A stretch of 64,000 bases of DNA from Pseudoduganella guangdongensis (GCF_009857475.1 NZ_WWCJ01000005.1:248001-312000), one strand, 5' to 3'. Positions 44,065 through 53,437 are shown, counted from the stretch's first letter. Made by a program: numbers and translations. The notes: generated by a model not told the origin, from the sequence alone.

Positions 44065-44820
44065 ATGCCGTTTGTAGGTTTGGGTTTGCACATTCTGGTG
44101 GCGATTTTCTTTGCAGTGCACGCGGTGCGGCGCGGACGGGAGCTGTATTGGCTGCTGATCCTGTTCTCTTTCCCGTTGTTGGGTAGCCTGGTGTACTTCT
44201 TTGCTATCTACCTGCCGAGTTCCCGCATGCAGCATGGTGCGCGCAAGGCGGTTGTTGCCGCAGGCCGTATGCTGGACCCGGGACGCGAGTTGCGCGAGGC
44301 GCGCGAGGCGTTCAGCTTTACGCCAACGGCGCAGAACCAGATGCGCCTGGCCGCAGCCATGCTGGAGGCGGGCGAGGCGGCGGAGGCGGCGTCCACGTAT
44401 GAGGCGTGCCTGCAGGGGGCTTTCGGTTCGGACCTGGACATCCGCCTGGGTGCGGCGCGTGCCAGCCTGGCCTCCGGCGCTTTTGGCAAGGCGCTTGAAC
44501 ACCTGGAGTTTGCGCGCCGCGCCGATGCCAACTTCCGTGCGGAGCAGTGCGGCCTGTTGATGGCGCAGGCACTGGCCGGTGCGGGCCGGCGTGACGAGGC
44601 GCGTGCCGAGTTTGAAAACACGGTGAACCGCTTTGGCAGCTTTGAGGCGCGTGCGGAGTTTGCGATCTGGGCCGCCAATGCGGGCGAGATCCAGTTGGCA
44701 CAGCGCTTGCGCAATGAGCTGCAGCATTCGATGGACCGCTGGAACAGGCATACCGCCAGCATGAACGGCGCCATGGTGCGGCGCCTCAACACAGCGTTCG
44801 CGCAGATACCGCACGAGTGA
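44065..44820 (+). CDS. Membrane-anchored TPR-like protein
   Basis: The 251-residue protein has two N-terminal membrane helices (about 3-20 and 27-47). A helical region follows with Ala-rich tetratricopeptide-like pairs (QNQMRLAAAMLEAGEAAEAAST, then DIRLGAARASLASGAFGKALEHL). TPR-like proteins scaffold other proteins. The partner is unknown. Confidence 0.7.
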   Translation: MPFVGLGLHILVAIFFAVHAVRRGRELYWLLILFSFPLLGSLVYFFAIYLPSSRMQHGARKAVVAAGRMLDPGRELREAREAFSFTPTAQNQMRLAAAMLEAGEAAEAASTYEACLQGAFGSDLDIRLGAARASLASGAFGKALEHLEFARRADANFRAEQCGLLMAQALAGAGRRDEARAEFENTVNRFGSFEARAEFAIWAANAGEIQLAQRLRNELQHSMDRWNRHTASMNGAMVRRLNTAFAQIPHE

Positions 44821-44839
44821 AGATGGAAGGAGCATCAGC

Positions 44840-45223
44840 ATGCATAGCCCGATCCTGATGTTCCAATCCACGCAATTCGACATTGTCCAGGACGAGGACA
44901 AGCTGACCAATCCCGGCATCTTTGGCCGCAGCCTGGCCGATTGGGTGGCGAAAGAGTTGCCCGCGCACGGCTACCAGGCGCTGGGTGAGGTGATTCCCGA
45001 GGATTTTGCCTGGTGCGTGCCGGTGGCGGCGGCGGACTGCGAGCTGTATGTCGCTTGCGCCAACGCCGAGGAGGGCTGGCAGATCTATGTCTTTGCCGAT
45101 TGCGGCTTGATGGCGCGGCTGATCGGGCGCGATCCGCGCGCGGAGACGGTCGCGGGTCTTTATTCCGCCGTGCGCGCGATTCTTGAAAGCGCGCCCGGCA
45201 TCCAGGATTTGCATACCGAATGA
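44840..45223 (+). CDS. Hypothetical small cytoplasmic protein
   Basis: The 127-residue acidic protein has a good ribosome-binding site (GAAGGAGC) and neither a signal peptide nor a membrane helix. It contains CVPVAAADCELYVACA with three cysteines. No family is recognised. It overlaps the NUDIX-DinB gene by 4 bp (ATGA), so the two are translationally coupled and may work together. Confidence 0.65.
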   Translation: MHSPILMFQSTQFDIVQDEDKLTNPGIFGRSLADWVAKELPAHGYQALGEVIPEDFAWCVPVAAADCELYVACANAEEGWQIYVFADCGLMARLIGRDPRAETVAGLYSAVRAILESAPGIQDLHTE

Positions 45224-46197
45224 ATTTTCCTGTTTCTGTTAAAGGCGTGTTCTGCGCGCCCGATGGCCGCGTTGTCCTCCTGCTCAATGAGCGCGGGGAG
45301 TGGGAGCTGCCCGGCGGTCGGATCGAGGCGGGCGAAAGCGCGGCGGCATGCCTGGCGCGCGAGGTGGCGGAGGAGTTGGGCCTGCTAGTGCGCGTGGGGG
45401 CGCCGCTCGATAGCTATCTGTTCGAGGTGGTGCCGGGTAAATGCGTCTTCATCGTCACCTATGCCTGCCGTTTGGAGGGCGACTTCAAGCCTGCCTTGAG
45501 CGAAGAGCATCGGGCGGTCGGCCTGTTCGCGCCGGACGCGTTGCCGGAGCGGCTGCCGCAAGGCTACCGGGCTTCGATTGCCGCTGCGCTGCGGATGGAT
45601 GAGCGGCGCCTGGCGCGGCATCTGCTGGCCGAGGCGTATAACAATGGCTGGGCCAACCACCGCTTGCTGCGCGCTTGCGCCCAGTTGTCGCAGGCCGACT
45701 TTGGGGCGCCGCGCACGGGGTTTTTCCCGTCGATCAAGGCGACCCTGAACCATATCCTTACGGTGGACTGGTTTTACATCGATGCGCTGGAGCGCGAGGC
45801 GCGCGGCGCGCCGCCCCATCCCGACTATTACAGCGAGTTCTTCGCGCAGCCGGAGCCATTCGGCCATTGCGCGGATTTGTGGGCGGCGCAGCAGGCTAGC
45901 GACCGCCGCCTGATCGCCTATTGCAGGGCCTTGCGCGACGACGGCCTGGGCCGGGTGGTGACCATCGACCGGGGCGATGGCGAGATCCAGCGCGATAGCC
46001 GCCAGCGCCTGCTGGCCCATTTGCTCCAGCACCAGATCCACCATCGGGGCCAGGTGCATGCCATGCTGTCTTCCACGCCGGTGGCGCCGCCGCAGCTGGA
46101 CGAGTTCTTTTCCTCGGGCGAGGCGGACCTGCGGGCGCGGGACTTTGCGGAGCTGGGGTGGTCGGAAGACGATATCTGGATGCCAAACTTGACGTAA
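45220..46197 (+). CDS. NUDIX hydrolase fused to a DinB-like four-helix domain
   Basis: The 325-residue protein has two parts. Residues 1-125 are a NUDIX domain with a complete box (G-x5-E-x7-REVAEELGL, near 31-53). Residues about 130-295 form a DinB/DUF664-like metal-binding helical bundle, with a possible His triad from LNHILTVDW and HQIHHRGQ. NUDIX domains hydrolyse nucleoside diphosphate-linked compounds; DinB-like proteins are often thiol transferases. The fusion suggests linked detoxification or repair chemistry, but the substrate is unknown. Confidence 0.85.
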   Translation: MNFPVSVKGVFCAPDGRVVLLLNERGEWELPGGRIEAGESAAACLAREVAEELGLLVRVGAPLDSYLFEVVPGKCVFIVTYACRLEGDFKPALSEEHRAVGLFAPDALPERLPQGYRASIAAALRMDERRLARHLLAEAYNNGWANHRLLRACAQLSQADFGAPRTGFFPSIKATLNHILTVDWFYIDALEREARGAPPHPDYYSEFFAQPEPFGHCADLWAAQQASDRRLIAYCRALRDDGLGRVVTIDRGDGEIQRDSRQRLLAHLLQHQIHHRGQVHAMLSSTPVAPPQLDEFFSSGEADLRARDFAELGWSEDDIWMPNLT

Positions 46198-46266
46198 GTT
46201 AAGGATTTTGTCCGGCCATTCGGGGATAGTCAGACTCGGTTTAACCTGAGCAGGACTATCACTAAA

Positions 46267-48756
46267 ATGAATGCAAACGACAAAATGTTCGGCAACCCGA
46301 TGCCGCCCCAGGAAATCTCGCTGGACGTGCTGCGCGAAAAATACGCGAAGGGTGAAGAGCAGGACATCATCGATGTGCGGCGCCGCGTAGCGCAGGCGCT
46401 GGCGGCGCTGGAGGCGCCGGAGCTGCGCGCCGACCTGGAGGAGCAGTTCCTGTGGGCGCAGGAGCACGGCTTCGTGCCGGCGGGCCGCATCAATTCGGCG
46501 GTGGGCCTGGGCCTGAAGGCGACCTTGATGAACTGCTTCGTGCAGCCGGTGGGCGATTCGGTGACCGGCGAGGCGGACGGCCTGCCGGGCATCTACACCG
46601 CCGTGGCGGAGGCGGCGGAAACCATGCGCCGGGGCGGCGGCGTGGGCTACGATTTCAGCGCCATCCGTCCGGCCGGGGCCAAGGTCAAGGGCACGCAGTC
46701 GCGCGCGTCCGGGCCGGTCTCGTACATGGAAGTATTTGATGCCTCCTGCAAGACGGTGGAGTCGGCCGGCGCCCGCCGCGGCGCGCAGATGGGCGTGCTG
46801 CGCATCGACCATCCCGATATCGAACGTTTTATCGCCGCCAAGGACGAAGGCGGCTTCCGTAACTTCAACCTGTCGATCGGCGTGACCGACGGCTTCATGC
46901 AGGCCCTGGCGGCCGATGGCCAGTTCGAGCTGGTGCACAAGGTGGAGCCGGGCGATGAGGACCTGGCGGCGGGCGCCAGCCAGCGCGACGACGGGCTGTG
47001 GGTGTATCGCCGCGTGCCGGCGCGCGAGCTGTGGGACAAGGTCATGGCTTCCACCTACGACCACGCCGAACCGGGCGTGCTGTTCGTGGACCGTATCAAT
47101 GCCGAGAACAACCTGTATTACTGCGAGACCCTGCGCGCCACCAACCCTTGCGGCGAACAGCCCTTGCCCGGCTATGGCTGCTGCGACCTGGGTTCGCTGA
47201 ACCTGACGCGCTTTGTGCGCCATCCTTTCAGCGAAAAGGCGGAATTCGATTACGAGGCGATGTGCCGCGTGGCGGGCATCGCGGTGCGCATGCTGGACCT
47301 GGCGCTGGACGCGACCCAGTGGCCATTGCCGCAGCAGGCGGAGGAGGGGGCCAACAAGCGCCGTATCGGCCTCGGTTTCCTGGGCCTGGGCAGCGCGCTG
47401 GTGATGCTGGGGCTGCGCTACGATTCGGCCAACGGCCGGGCCATGGCGTCCAGCATCGCGGAGGCTTTGCGCGATGCGGCCTATACGGCCTCGGTGGGGC
47501 TGGCGCGGGAGAAGGGCGCTTTCCCGCTGTTCGACAAGGATAAGTACATGCAGGGGGCGTTCGTGCGTCGCTTGCCGAAGGCGTTGCGCGAGGCGATCGC
47601 CAAGCATGGCATCCGCAATTCCCACCTGCTGTCGATTGCGCCGACCGGCACCATTACCCTGGCCTTTGCGGACAATGCGTCGAACGGTATTGAGCCGGCG
47701 TTCTCGTGGGTTTACCAGCGCCGCAAGCGCATGCCGGACGGCTCGTCGCGTTCGTACGAGGTGGCGGACCATGCGTGGCGCCTGTACCGCCATATGGGCT
47801 TTGAAATGGAGCAGTTGCCGCCGCAGTTCGTGACGGCGCTGGATATGGCGGCGCTGGACCATGTGAGCATGATGGAGGCGGTGCAGCCGTTCGTCGATAC
47901 GGCGATTTCGAAGACGGTGAACGTGCCGGAGGCTTATCCTTTCGAGGATTTCAAGGACCTGTACACGGAGGCGTGGCAGGCTGGCTTGAAGGGGCTGGCG
48001 ACCTTCCGTCCGAATTCGGTGACGGGCAGTGTCTTGAGCGTGGCGCCGGACCCGGCTGCTGCCGCGGTGTCGGCGGCGGTGGCGGCGCCGCTGGTGCGCG
48101 ATGATGATCCGCTGCGCAAGCGTTTCGACGGGCGCCCGCTGGGCGAGCTGGAGTCGGTCACCTCCAAGGTTGAATACTGGACCCAGGAGGGTAAGAAGGC
48201 GGCCTACCTGACGGTGAGCTTCATCACCGTCGATGGCATGCAGGACGGCCTGCCGGTGCGCATTGAGCGGCCGTTCGAGTTCTTCATGCCGGCCAACCAG
48301 CGCAGCGACGGGCAGCAGTGGATCACGTCTTCCATGCGCTTGCTGTCGATGGCGGCGCGCGCCGGCAGTTCGATCGCCAAGGCGCTGGCCGATATGCGCG
48401 AGGTAGTGTGGGAGAAGGGGCCGGTGCGCTGCGGCCTGCTGACGCGTGAGGACGGGGTGCAGGTGCCGGTCTATCACGATTCGGAGGTGGCGGCCATTGC
48501 CTTCACCTTGCAGCGCATGCTGATACGGCGCGGTTTCCTGGATGCTTACGGCAACCAGGTGCCGGTGCCGCAGCTGGCGGCGCAATTCGCCATGCGCGGG
48601 GAGGCGGGCCATGTGGCGCCGGAGGCGATGACGGCGGCGGGTGCTGCGCCCGCGCAGTCGGCGGGCAAGTGCCCGGAGTGCGGCGCGCGCGCGCTGCATA
48701 AGGTGGATGGCTGCACGCGCTGCGTGGAGTGCCACTATATGGGCGGCTGCGGCTGA
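46267..48756 (+). CDS. nrdJ: Class II (adenosylcobalamin-dependent) ribonucleotide reductase
   Basis: The 829-residue enzyme reduces ribonucleotides with a B12-derived radical and needs no oxygen. The [12 protein letters not shown] and [18 protein letters not shown] motifs (the latter near 295) contain active-site residues. [11 protein letters not shown] and [11 protein letters not shown] also match the family. The C-terminus ends in a Cys-rich CPECGARAL...CTRCVECHY tail, probably for metal binding or re-reduction. No B12 riboswitch was seen upstream. It allows growth with little oxygen, fitting the nearby denitrification genes. Confidence 0.95.
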   Translation: MNANDKMFGNPMPPQEISLDVLREKYAKGEEQDIIDVRRRVAQALAALEAPELRADLEEQFLWAQEHGFVPAGRINSAVGLGLKATLMNCFVQPVGDSVTGEADGLPGIYTAVAEAAETMRRGGGVGYDFSAIRPAGAKVKGTQSRASGPVSYMEVFDASCKTVESAGARRGAQMGVLRIDHPDIERFIAAKDEGGFRNFNLSIGVTDGFMQALAADGQFELVHKVEPGDEDLAAGASQRDDGLWVYRRVPARELWDKVMASTYDHAEPGVLFVDRINAENNLYYCETLRATNPCGEQPLPGYGCCDLGSLNLTRFVRHPFSEKAEFDYEAMCRVAGIAVRMLDLALDATQWPLPQQAEEGANKRRIGLGFLGLGSALVMLGLRYDSANGRAMASSIAEALRDAAYTASVGLAREKGAFPLFDKDKYMQGAFVRRLPKALREAIAKHGIRNSHLLSIAPTGTITLAFADNASNGIEPAFSWVYQRRKRMPDGSSRSYEVADHAWRLYRHMGFEMEQLPPQFVTALDMAALDHVSMMEAVQPFVDTAISKTVNVPEAYPFEDFKDLYTEAWQAGLKGLATFRPNSVTGSVLSVAPDPAAAAVSAAVAAPLVRDDDPLRKRFDGRPLGELESVTSKVEYWTQEGKKAAYLTVSFITVDGMQDGLPVRIERPFEFFMPANQRSDGQQWITSSMRLLSMAARAGSSIAKALADMREVVWEKGPVRCGLLTREDGVQVPVYHDSEVAAIAFTLQRMLIRRGFLDAYGNQVPVPQLAAQFAMRGEAGHVAPEAMTAAGAAPAQSAGKCPECGARALHKVDGCTRCVECHYMGGCG

Positions 48757-48854
48757 AACCCGGTAAAGCGGGGTCTGTTGGCCCTTGAGCCCGCCCCCCG
48801 GCTTTGAGACCGTTGGGTGTCTGACACTTGTGTCAGACACCGCCTTACCGGGTT
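48757..48854. repeat. REP-like palindromic element, family C, copy 2 (98 bp)
   Basis: AACCCGGTAA and TTACCGGGTT are the outer arms, with an inner perfect hairpin GTGTCTGACA / TGTCAGACAC. It starts directly after the nrdJ stop codon, just as the family C element at 35808 starts at the rlmB stop. Confidence 0.75.
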
Positions 48855-48933
48855 TTGCTTAAGCTGCGTCAAGGACGCGAACGCCGCCCCTGCCTAAACT
48901 TCCTCCCACAACTACCCCGAGGAGGAATTAAAA

Positions 48934-49179
48934 ATGCATCACTCTTTCCAATTGGCTTCCATCCTGGACGCCGCCAACGTGACCCGTGTGCTTGAACTGC
49001 TGCGCACCGTGCCTGGCATCCGTGGCGTGCACGCCCCTGCCGGCGGCGCCCATGTCGAAATCGCCTTTGACGATTCCCTGACCAGCGTCCATCACCTGGG
49101 CAAGGTATTGGAAGAAAACGGCTACACGCCAGTGACCCAACGTAGCCAGACCTGCTGCGGCGGTTGCGGCGGCCATTAA
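48934..49179 (+). CDS. Small HMA-like protein with Cys/Gly/His tail
   Basis: The 81-residue protein has a GAGGAGGAA ribosome-binding site. Its beta-alpha-beta pattern (VLELLRTVPGIRGVHAPAGGAHVEIAFD, then LGKVLEENGYTPV) resembles a heavy-metal-associated or ACT-like fold but lacks the usual N-terminal CxxC. It ends in CCGGCGGH, a potential metal or NO/Fe-S ligand set. The position directly before norB suggests a role in NO metabolism or metal delivery. The function is not known. Confidence 0.7.
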   Translation: MHHSFQLASILDAANVTRVLELLRTVPGIRGVHAPAGGAHVEIAFDDSLTSVHHLGKVLEENGYTPVTQRSQTCCGGCGGH

Positions 49180-49186
49180 TTAACAC

Positions 49187-49200
49187 TTGATCTGGATCAT
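49187..49200 (+). promoter_or_regulatory. FNR/DNR-type box upstream of norB
   Basis: TTGATCTGGATCAT matches TTGAT-N4-ATCAA with one change at the last base. It lies 70 nt before the norB start, in the position for activation by the DNR-like regulator encoded at 53394. Confidence 0.75.
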
Positions 49201-49235
49201 GTGAGCTGCCCGGGTGGCGGCTGTATTCTGGCTAA

Positions 49236-49251
49236 AAACATACATTTGAAA
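49236..49251 (+). promoter_or_regulatory. Candidate NsrR operator upstream of norB
   Basis: AAACATACATTTGAAA contains AACATACATTT, which differs at one base from the known NsrR half-site AANATGCATTT. It shares 14 of 16 positions with the motif upstream of nirK. It ends 19 nt before the norB start codon. Confidence 0.6.
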
Positions 49252-49270
49252 CACCACAAAAGGAGCTATC

Positions 49271-51541
49271 ATGCACGCCACTAAGAAGTTATGGACGTGG
49301 CTCGCCATTATCTGCCTTGCATCGTTTACGGTGCTAGGCTGGGTGGGCCGCGAAATCTATTTGAAAGCGCCTCCGATTGCGCAAGTCGTCGACGAGAACG
49401 GCGCCGTGCTGTACACGCCGGCCGAGGTGCAGTACGGCCAAAGCGCGTGGCTGTCGGCCGGCGGCCAGCAGCTGGGCACCGTCTGGGGCCACGGCTCCTA
49501 CCTGGCGCCTGACTGGTCGGCCGACTGGCTGCACCGCGAAGCCGTCGCCCTGCAAGACCTGTTCGCGCGTAAAAACTTCAACAAGGACTACGCCCAGCTG
49601 GAAGCCGGCGGCAAAGCCCACGTTGACGCCCTGGTGAAAGCCGAGCTGCGCACCAACACCTACAATGCCGACACCAATGAAGTGAAGTTGTCCGCTACCC
49701 GCGCTGAAGCAGTGCGGATCGTGGCTGCCCACTACAACGGCCTGTTCGGCGATGAAGCCCAGTATGCAAAACTGCGCGAGCAGTATGCAATGACCCCGAA
49801 CGCGCTGCCTGAAGCCAAGGACCGCGCGGCGCTGACCGGCTTCTTCTTCTGGTCCTCGTGGGCCGCCGCTGCCGACCGTCCGGGCGAAACTGGCCTGAGC
49901 TACACCAGCAACTGGCCGCACGAACCGCTGATCGACAATACGCCGAGCGCCGGCGCTGGCATCTGGTCGATCGCTTCGATCATCCTGATGATCGGCGCCA
50001 TCGCCGGCATGCTGTTCTACCATGGCATGCACAAGGAAGAAGCTGACCCTGTGCCGCCGAAGAACGACCCGCTGTTCAGCCTGAAAGCCACGCCTTCCAT
50101 GAAGGCCACCAAGAAGTACTTCCTGGTGGTGGTCGGCCTGATCCTGGCCCAGGTCGGCATGGGCATCATCACCGCCCACTATGCGGTGGAAGGCACCAGC
50201 TTCTTCGGCTTCCCATTGGCTGAAATCCTGCCGTTCACCGTCAGCCGCACCATCCACACCCAGTTCGCCGTGCTGTGGATCGCGACCGCCTGGCTGGCGA
50301 CCGGCCTGTACATCGCTCCTGCCATCTCCGGCGTGGAACCCAAGTTCCAGAAGCTGGGCACCGATGTGCTGTTCTACGCGCTGCTGTTCATCGTGGTCGG
50401 CTCCACCGCCACCGGCTGGCTGGGCGTGCTGGGTCACAAAGGCACCGACTTCGCTTTCTGGCTGGGTAACCAGGGCCTGGAATTCACCTCGATGGGCCGT
50501 ATCTGGCAAATCCTGCTGTTCGTTGGCTTGCTGTTCTGGGCCTTCCTGCTCGGTCGCGGCCTGTGGCCAGCGCTGAAAACCCCTTCGGAAAGCCGCGGCA
50601 TCATCGCCATGGTGTTCCTGGCTGCGCTGTGCATCGGCGGCTTCTATGCGACGTCGCTGACCTGGGGTAAGAGCACCCACTACTCGATGGTCGAGTACTG
50701 GCGCTGGTGGCTGGTCCACCTGTGGGTGGAAGGCTTCTTCGAAGTGTTCGCTACCGCTGTCATCGCGCTGCTGTTCACCCGCCTGGGCTTGATCCGCGCC
50801 GCATCGGCGAATAGCGCCATCATCCTGGAAACCATCGTGTTCCTGTTCGGCGGCATCCTGGGTACCCTGCACCACCTGTACTTCACCGGCACCCCGACTT
50901 CGGTGATCGCCATCGGCGCCATGTTCTCCGCGCTGGAAGTGGTTCCGCTGTCGCTGATCGGCATCGAAGCCTACCGCAACTACAAGCGTTCGCAGTCGGC
51001 TCCATGGCTGGGCGCTTACAAGTGGGCTATCCTGTGCTTCATCGCGGTCGGCTTCTGGAATACCGTCGGTGCTGGCCTGCTGGGCTTCTCGATCAACACC
51101 CCGATCGCGCTGTACTACATGCAAGGCCTGAACATGACTGCCGCCCACGGCCACGCTGCACTGTTTGGCGTGTACGGCATGCTCGGTATCGGCCTGATGC
51201 TGTTCTGCCTGCGCGGCCTGGTGGATCGTTTCGCCTGGTCCGATAAGCTGCTGGCCGGTATGTTCTGGAGCATGAATATCGGCCTGGCCATGATGGTCTT
51301 CATGTCCCTGGTCCCAGCCGGTATCTACCAGGCCGTGGCCTCGATCACCAAGGGCATGTGGTACGCCCGTTCGCCGGAAGTGGTGCACTCCACCTTCATG
51401 GAAACCGCGGTCTGGCTGCGCGTTCCGGGCGATATCGTGTTCGCGATTGGCTGCGCCTTCCTGGCCCTGTTCGCCCTGCGCCTGATCGGCAAGGCGAAGA
51501 AGGAAGAAACCGTCGCCGAAGGCGTAGTGCTGGAGAACTGA
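49271..51541 (+). CDS. norB: Quinol-dependent nitric oxide reductase (qNor)
   Basis: qNor reduces two NO to N2O with electrons from quinol. The 756-residue length, with a long N-terminal periplasmic extension (about 30-220) before the haem-copper core, marks the single-subunit quinol type. Histidine ligand regions are visible (RTIHTQFAVLWI, VHLWVEGFFEV, TLHHLYFTG, AHGHAALFGVYG). AAAGGAG precedes the ATG. nsrR follows 3 nt after the stop, so the operon is norB-nsrR-DUF2249-membrane protein. Confidence 0.96.
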   Translation: MHATKKLWTWLAIICLASFTVLGWVGREIYLKAPPIAQVVDENGAVLYTPAEVQYGQSAWLSAGGQQLGTVWGHGSYLAPDWSADWLHREAVALQDLFARKNFNKDYAQLEAGGKAHVDALVKAELRTNTYNADTNEVKLSATRAEAVRIVAAHYNGLFGDEAQYAKLREQYAMTPNALPEAKDRAALTGFFFWSSWAAAADRPGETGLSYTSNWPHEPLIDNTPSAGAGIWSIASIILMIGAIAGMLFYHGMHKEEADPVPPKNDPLFSLKATPSMKATKKYFLVVVGLILAQVGMGIITAHYAVEGTSFFGFPLAEILPFTVSRTIHTQFAVLWIATAWLATGLYIAPAISGVEPKFQKLGTDVLFYALLFIVVGSTATGWLGVLGHKGTDFAFWLGNQGLEFTSMGRIWQILLFVGLLFWAFLLGRGLWPALKTPSESRGIIAMVFLAALCIGGFYATSLTWGKSTHYSMVEYWRWWLVHLWVEGFFEVFATAVIALLFTRLGLIRAASANSAIILETIVFLFGGILGTLHHLYFTGTPTSVIAIGAMFSALEVVPLSLIGIEAYRNYKRSQSAPWLGAYKWAILCFIAVGFWNTVGAGLLGFSINTPIALYYMQGLNMTAAHGHAALFGVYGMLGIGLMLFCLRGLVDRFAWSDKLLAGMFWSMNIGLAMMVFMSLVPAGIYQAVASITKGMWYARSPEVVHSTFMETAVWLRVPGDIVFAIGCAFLALFALRLIGKAKKEETVAEGVVLEN

Positions 51542-51544
51542 TCC

Positions 51545-51940
51545 ATGCGCCTGACCGGTCACACAGACTATGCGCTGCGCCTGCTCATGTACCTGGGCCG
51601 GCATCAGGGCAGGCTGGTGACCGTGCAGGAGGTCGCCCAGGCACACGCGATCTCCGAGCATCACCTGCGCAAGGTAGCGCACCGACTCGGCCAGGCCGGG
51701 TTGGTCGCCACCTGGCGTGGACGGGCCGGTGGCCTGCGCCTGGCGCAGCCACCGGCTTCGATTTCGGTGGGCGCCGTGGTGCGCCTGGCCGAAGCCGATT
51801 TCACCATCGTTGAATGTTTTAATGCCACACGCAATACCTGCCAGTTGAGCGGCGCCTGCCGCCTGCAGGAAGGTTTGCAAAAGGCGACCGAGGCTTACCT
51901 TGGTCATCTCGACCGCCAGACCCTGGCGGACCTAATCTGA
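51545..51940 (+). CDS. nsrR: NO-sensing Rrf2-family repressor NsrR
   Basis: The 131-residue regulator has an N-terminal winged HTH (about 1-60, DYALRLLMYLG) and the three conserved iron-sulfur ligands Cys91, Cys99 and Cys105 (C-x7-C-x5-C). NsrR represses NO-detoxification genes until NO destroys its cluster. Being in the norB operon, it should form a feedback loop; candidate operators lie before norB and nirK. Confidence 0.93.
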   Translation: MRLTGHTDYALRLLMYLGRHQGRLVTVQEVAQAHAISEHHLRKVAHRLGQAGLVATWRGRAGGLRLAQPPASISVGAVVRLAEADFTIVECFNATRNTCQLSGACRLQEGLQKATEAYLGHLDRQTLADLI

Positions 51941-51950
51941 AGGAATCATC

Positions 51951-52178
51951 ATGAGTGCGCCTGAAATTGTCTTGGAGCTGTGCGGCATGGTGCCGCCTGA
52001 ACCGATGGAGCGCGTATTGGAAGCGCTCGACCTGCTGCAACCCGGCCAGCATATCCGCATGGTCATCGACCGCGAGCCTGTGCCGCTGTACCGCATCCTG
52101 CAAAATAACGGCTACCGCTACGCCACCTCGATGCGCGACGACTATATCTACGAAATCCTGATTACCCAAGCTAACTGA
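51951..52178 (+). CDS. DUF2249 domain protein
   Basis: The 75-residue protein has a GAAGGAATC ribosome-binding site and the DUF2249 pattern (LELCGMVPPEPMERVLEALDLLQPG, then MVIDREPVPLYRIL). It is related to the TusA-like fold. DUF2249 proteins are common near NO and denitrification genes. The biochemical role is unclear. It overlaps the next gene by one base. Confidence 0.85.
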   Translation: MSAPEIVLELCGMVPPEPMERVLEALDLLQPGQHIRMVIDREPVPLYRILQNNGYRYATSMRDDYIYEILITQAN

Positions 52179-53437
52179 TGCAACGCAAGCTGGCTTTCGA
52201 GCATACGCCCGGGCTGGCGCTGCCGCTGCGTTTCCTGCTGGTGGCGCCCTGGTTTGGCGCCCTGGCCGGCCTGCTGCTGGTGTGGCAGGGTGCGGAAGCG
52301 ATGTCCACGCGCTGGGCGCCGGCCACCCTGGCCGCCACCCATTTGATTACGCTCGGCTACCTGGGCATGGCCATGGCAGGCTCGCTGCTGCAAATGGTGC
52401 CGGTGGTGGCCGGGGTGGAACTGCACTGGGCGCGCAGGCTGGCGCCCGCCATCTGGGGCGCGCTGGGCGGCGGCACGTTGCTGCTGGCCTTTGGCTTCCT
52501 GTGCGGCTTACCGTGGTGCCTGCGCGCCGCCGGCGTTTTGCTGGCCGGCGCTTTTGTGCTGCTGGTGGCGGTGCTGGCGCGCGCTTTGGCGCAGCGTTCG
52601 GCGCCGGCCGCGCTGCCGGTGGTGGCGGGCATGCGCCAGGCCGTGCTGGCGCTGGGCTGCGCGGTCGCCATCGGCGTCACGCTGGTGGGCGTGCTGGTGG
52701 GCGCGGTGCGCCTGCAGCCGACCGTCTGGACCAATGTGCATGCGGCCTGGGCCCTGGTGGGCTGGGTCGGCGTGCTGGTGGTGTCGGTAGTGTTCCAGGT
52801 GGTGCCCATGTTCCAGTCCACCCAGTTGTTCCCGCGCCCGCTGGCGTTTGCCTTGCCACCTTTATGCTTGGGCGGGCTGGCGCTGTGGAGCGCCGGCTAC
52901 CTGCTGGGGCAGCCCTGGCAATGGCTCGGCGCCGGCCTGGTGGGCGTGTGCCTGGCGCTGTTCGCCGTCTACACTTTACTGCTGCTGCAGCGCCGCAAGC
53001 GCGCGGCCGATGTTTCGACCTGGTATTGGTGGCTGTCGCTGGGCTCCCTGCTGGCCTGCGTGCTGGTGTTCCTGTGCCCGCTGGGCGGGGACCAGGCGCT
53101 GGTGATCGGGGTGCTGTTTATCGGCGGCTTCGCCATGTCGGCGGTGAATGGCATGCTGTATAAAATTGTGCCGTTCCTGCTGTGGTACCACGGCCAGCAC
53201 GCCGGTTGCAACGTGCCGGGCGTGCGCCAGCTGATGCCGGACAGCGAGCCACGCGTGCAGCTGGCCTGGCATGCCGCCAGCGTGCTGTTGCTGCTGGGCG
53301 CCGCCTTCGCACCCGGCTGGCTGGCCCAGCTGGCGGGTGCGGTGTTGGCGGTGGCCTGCATGCGCCTGGGTTTCGACCTGGCGCTGGCCGCGTTTAGCCT
53401 TCGTAAGCTCGCAGGCGCGCAGCATCCAGAATCGTGA
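52178..53437 (+). CDS. Polytopic membrane protein of denitrification clusters (NnrS/haem-copper-like)
   Basis: The 419-residue protein has about twelve membrane helices. Conserved histidine-bearing segments (ATHLITLGYLGMAMAG, NVHAAWALVGW, LLWYHGQHAGC) look like those of NnrS or of haem-copper oxidase-like subunits. It is the last gene of the norB operon. A role in NO tolerance or metal/haem handling is inferred from context only. Its last 44 bases overlap the 3' end of the opposing DNR-like gene. Confidence 0.7.
   Translation: MQRKLAFEHTPGLALPLRFLLVAPWFGALAGLLLVWQGAEAMSTRWAPATLAATHLITLGYLGMAMAGSLLQMVPVVAGVELHWARRLAPAIWGALGGGTLLLAFGFLCGLPWCLRAAGVLLAGAFVLLVAVLARALAQRSAPAALPVVAGMRQAVLALGCAVAIGVTLVGVLVGAVRLQPTVWTNVHAAWALVGWVGVLVVSVVFQVVPMFQSTQLFPRPLAFALPPLCLGGLALWSAGYLLGQPWQWLGAGLVGVCLALFAVYTLLLLQRRKRAADVSTWYWWLSLGSLLACVLVFLCPLGGDQALVIGVLFIGGFAMSAVNGMLYKIVPFLLWYHGQHAGCNVPGVRQLMPDSEPRVQLAWHAASVLLLLGAAFAPGWLAQLAGAVLAVACMRLGFDLALAAFSLRKLAGAQHPES

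Noticed and set aside
46198..46266. Possible B12 riboswitch before nrdJ
   Set aside because: The 69-nt gap is too short and has no recognisable B12-box; no NrdR box was seen either.
45385..48840. A 1151-codon leftward open frame opposite nrdJ and the NUDIX-DinB gene
   Set aside because: It is rich in Arg, His and Gln and covers two well-identified genes on the other strand. Long antisense frames are expected in GC-rich DNA with strong codon bias.
49334..51907. An 857-codon antisense frame opposite norB and nsrR
   Set aside because: Same reason: no start signal, His/Gln/Asp-rich product, real genes on the other strand.
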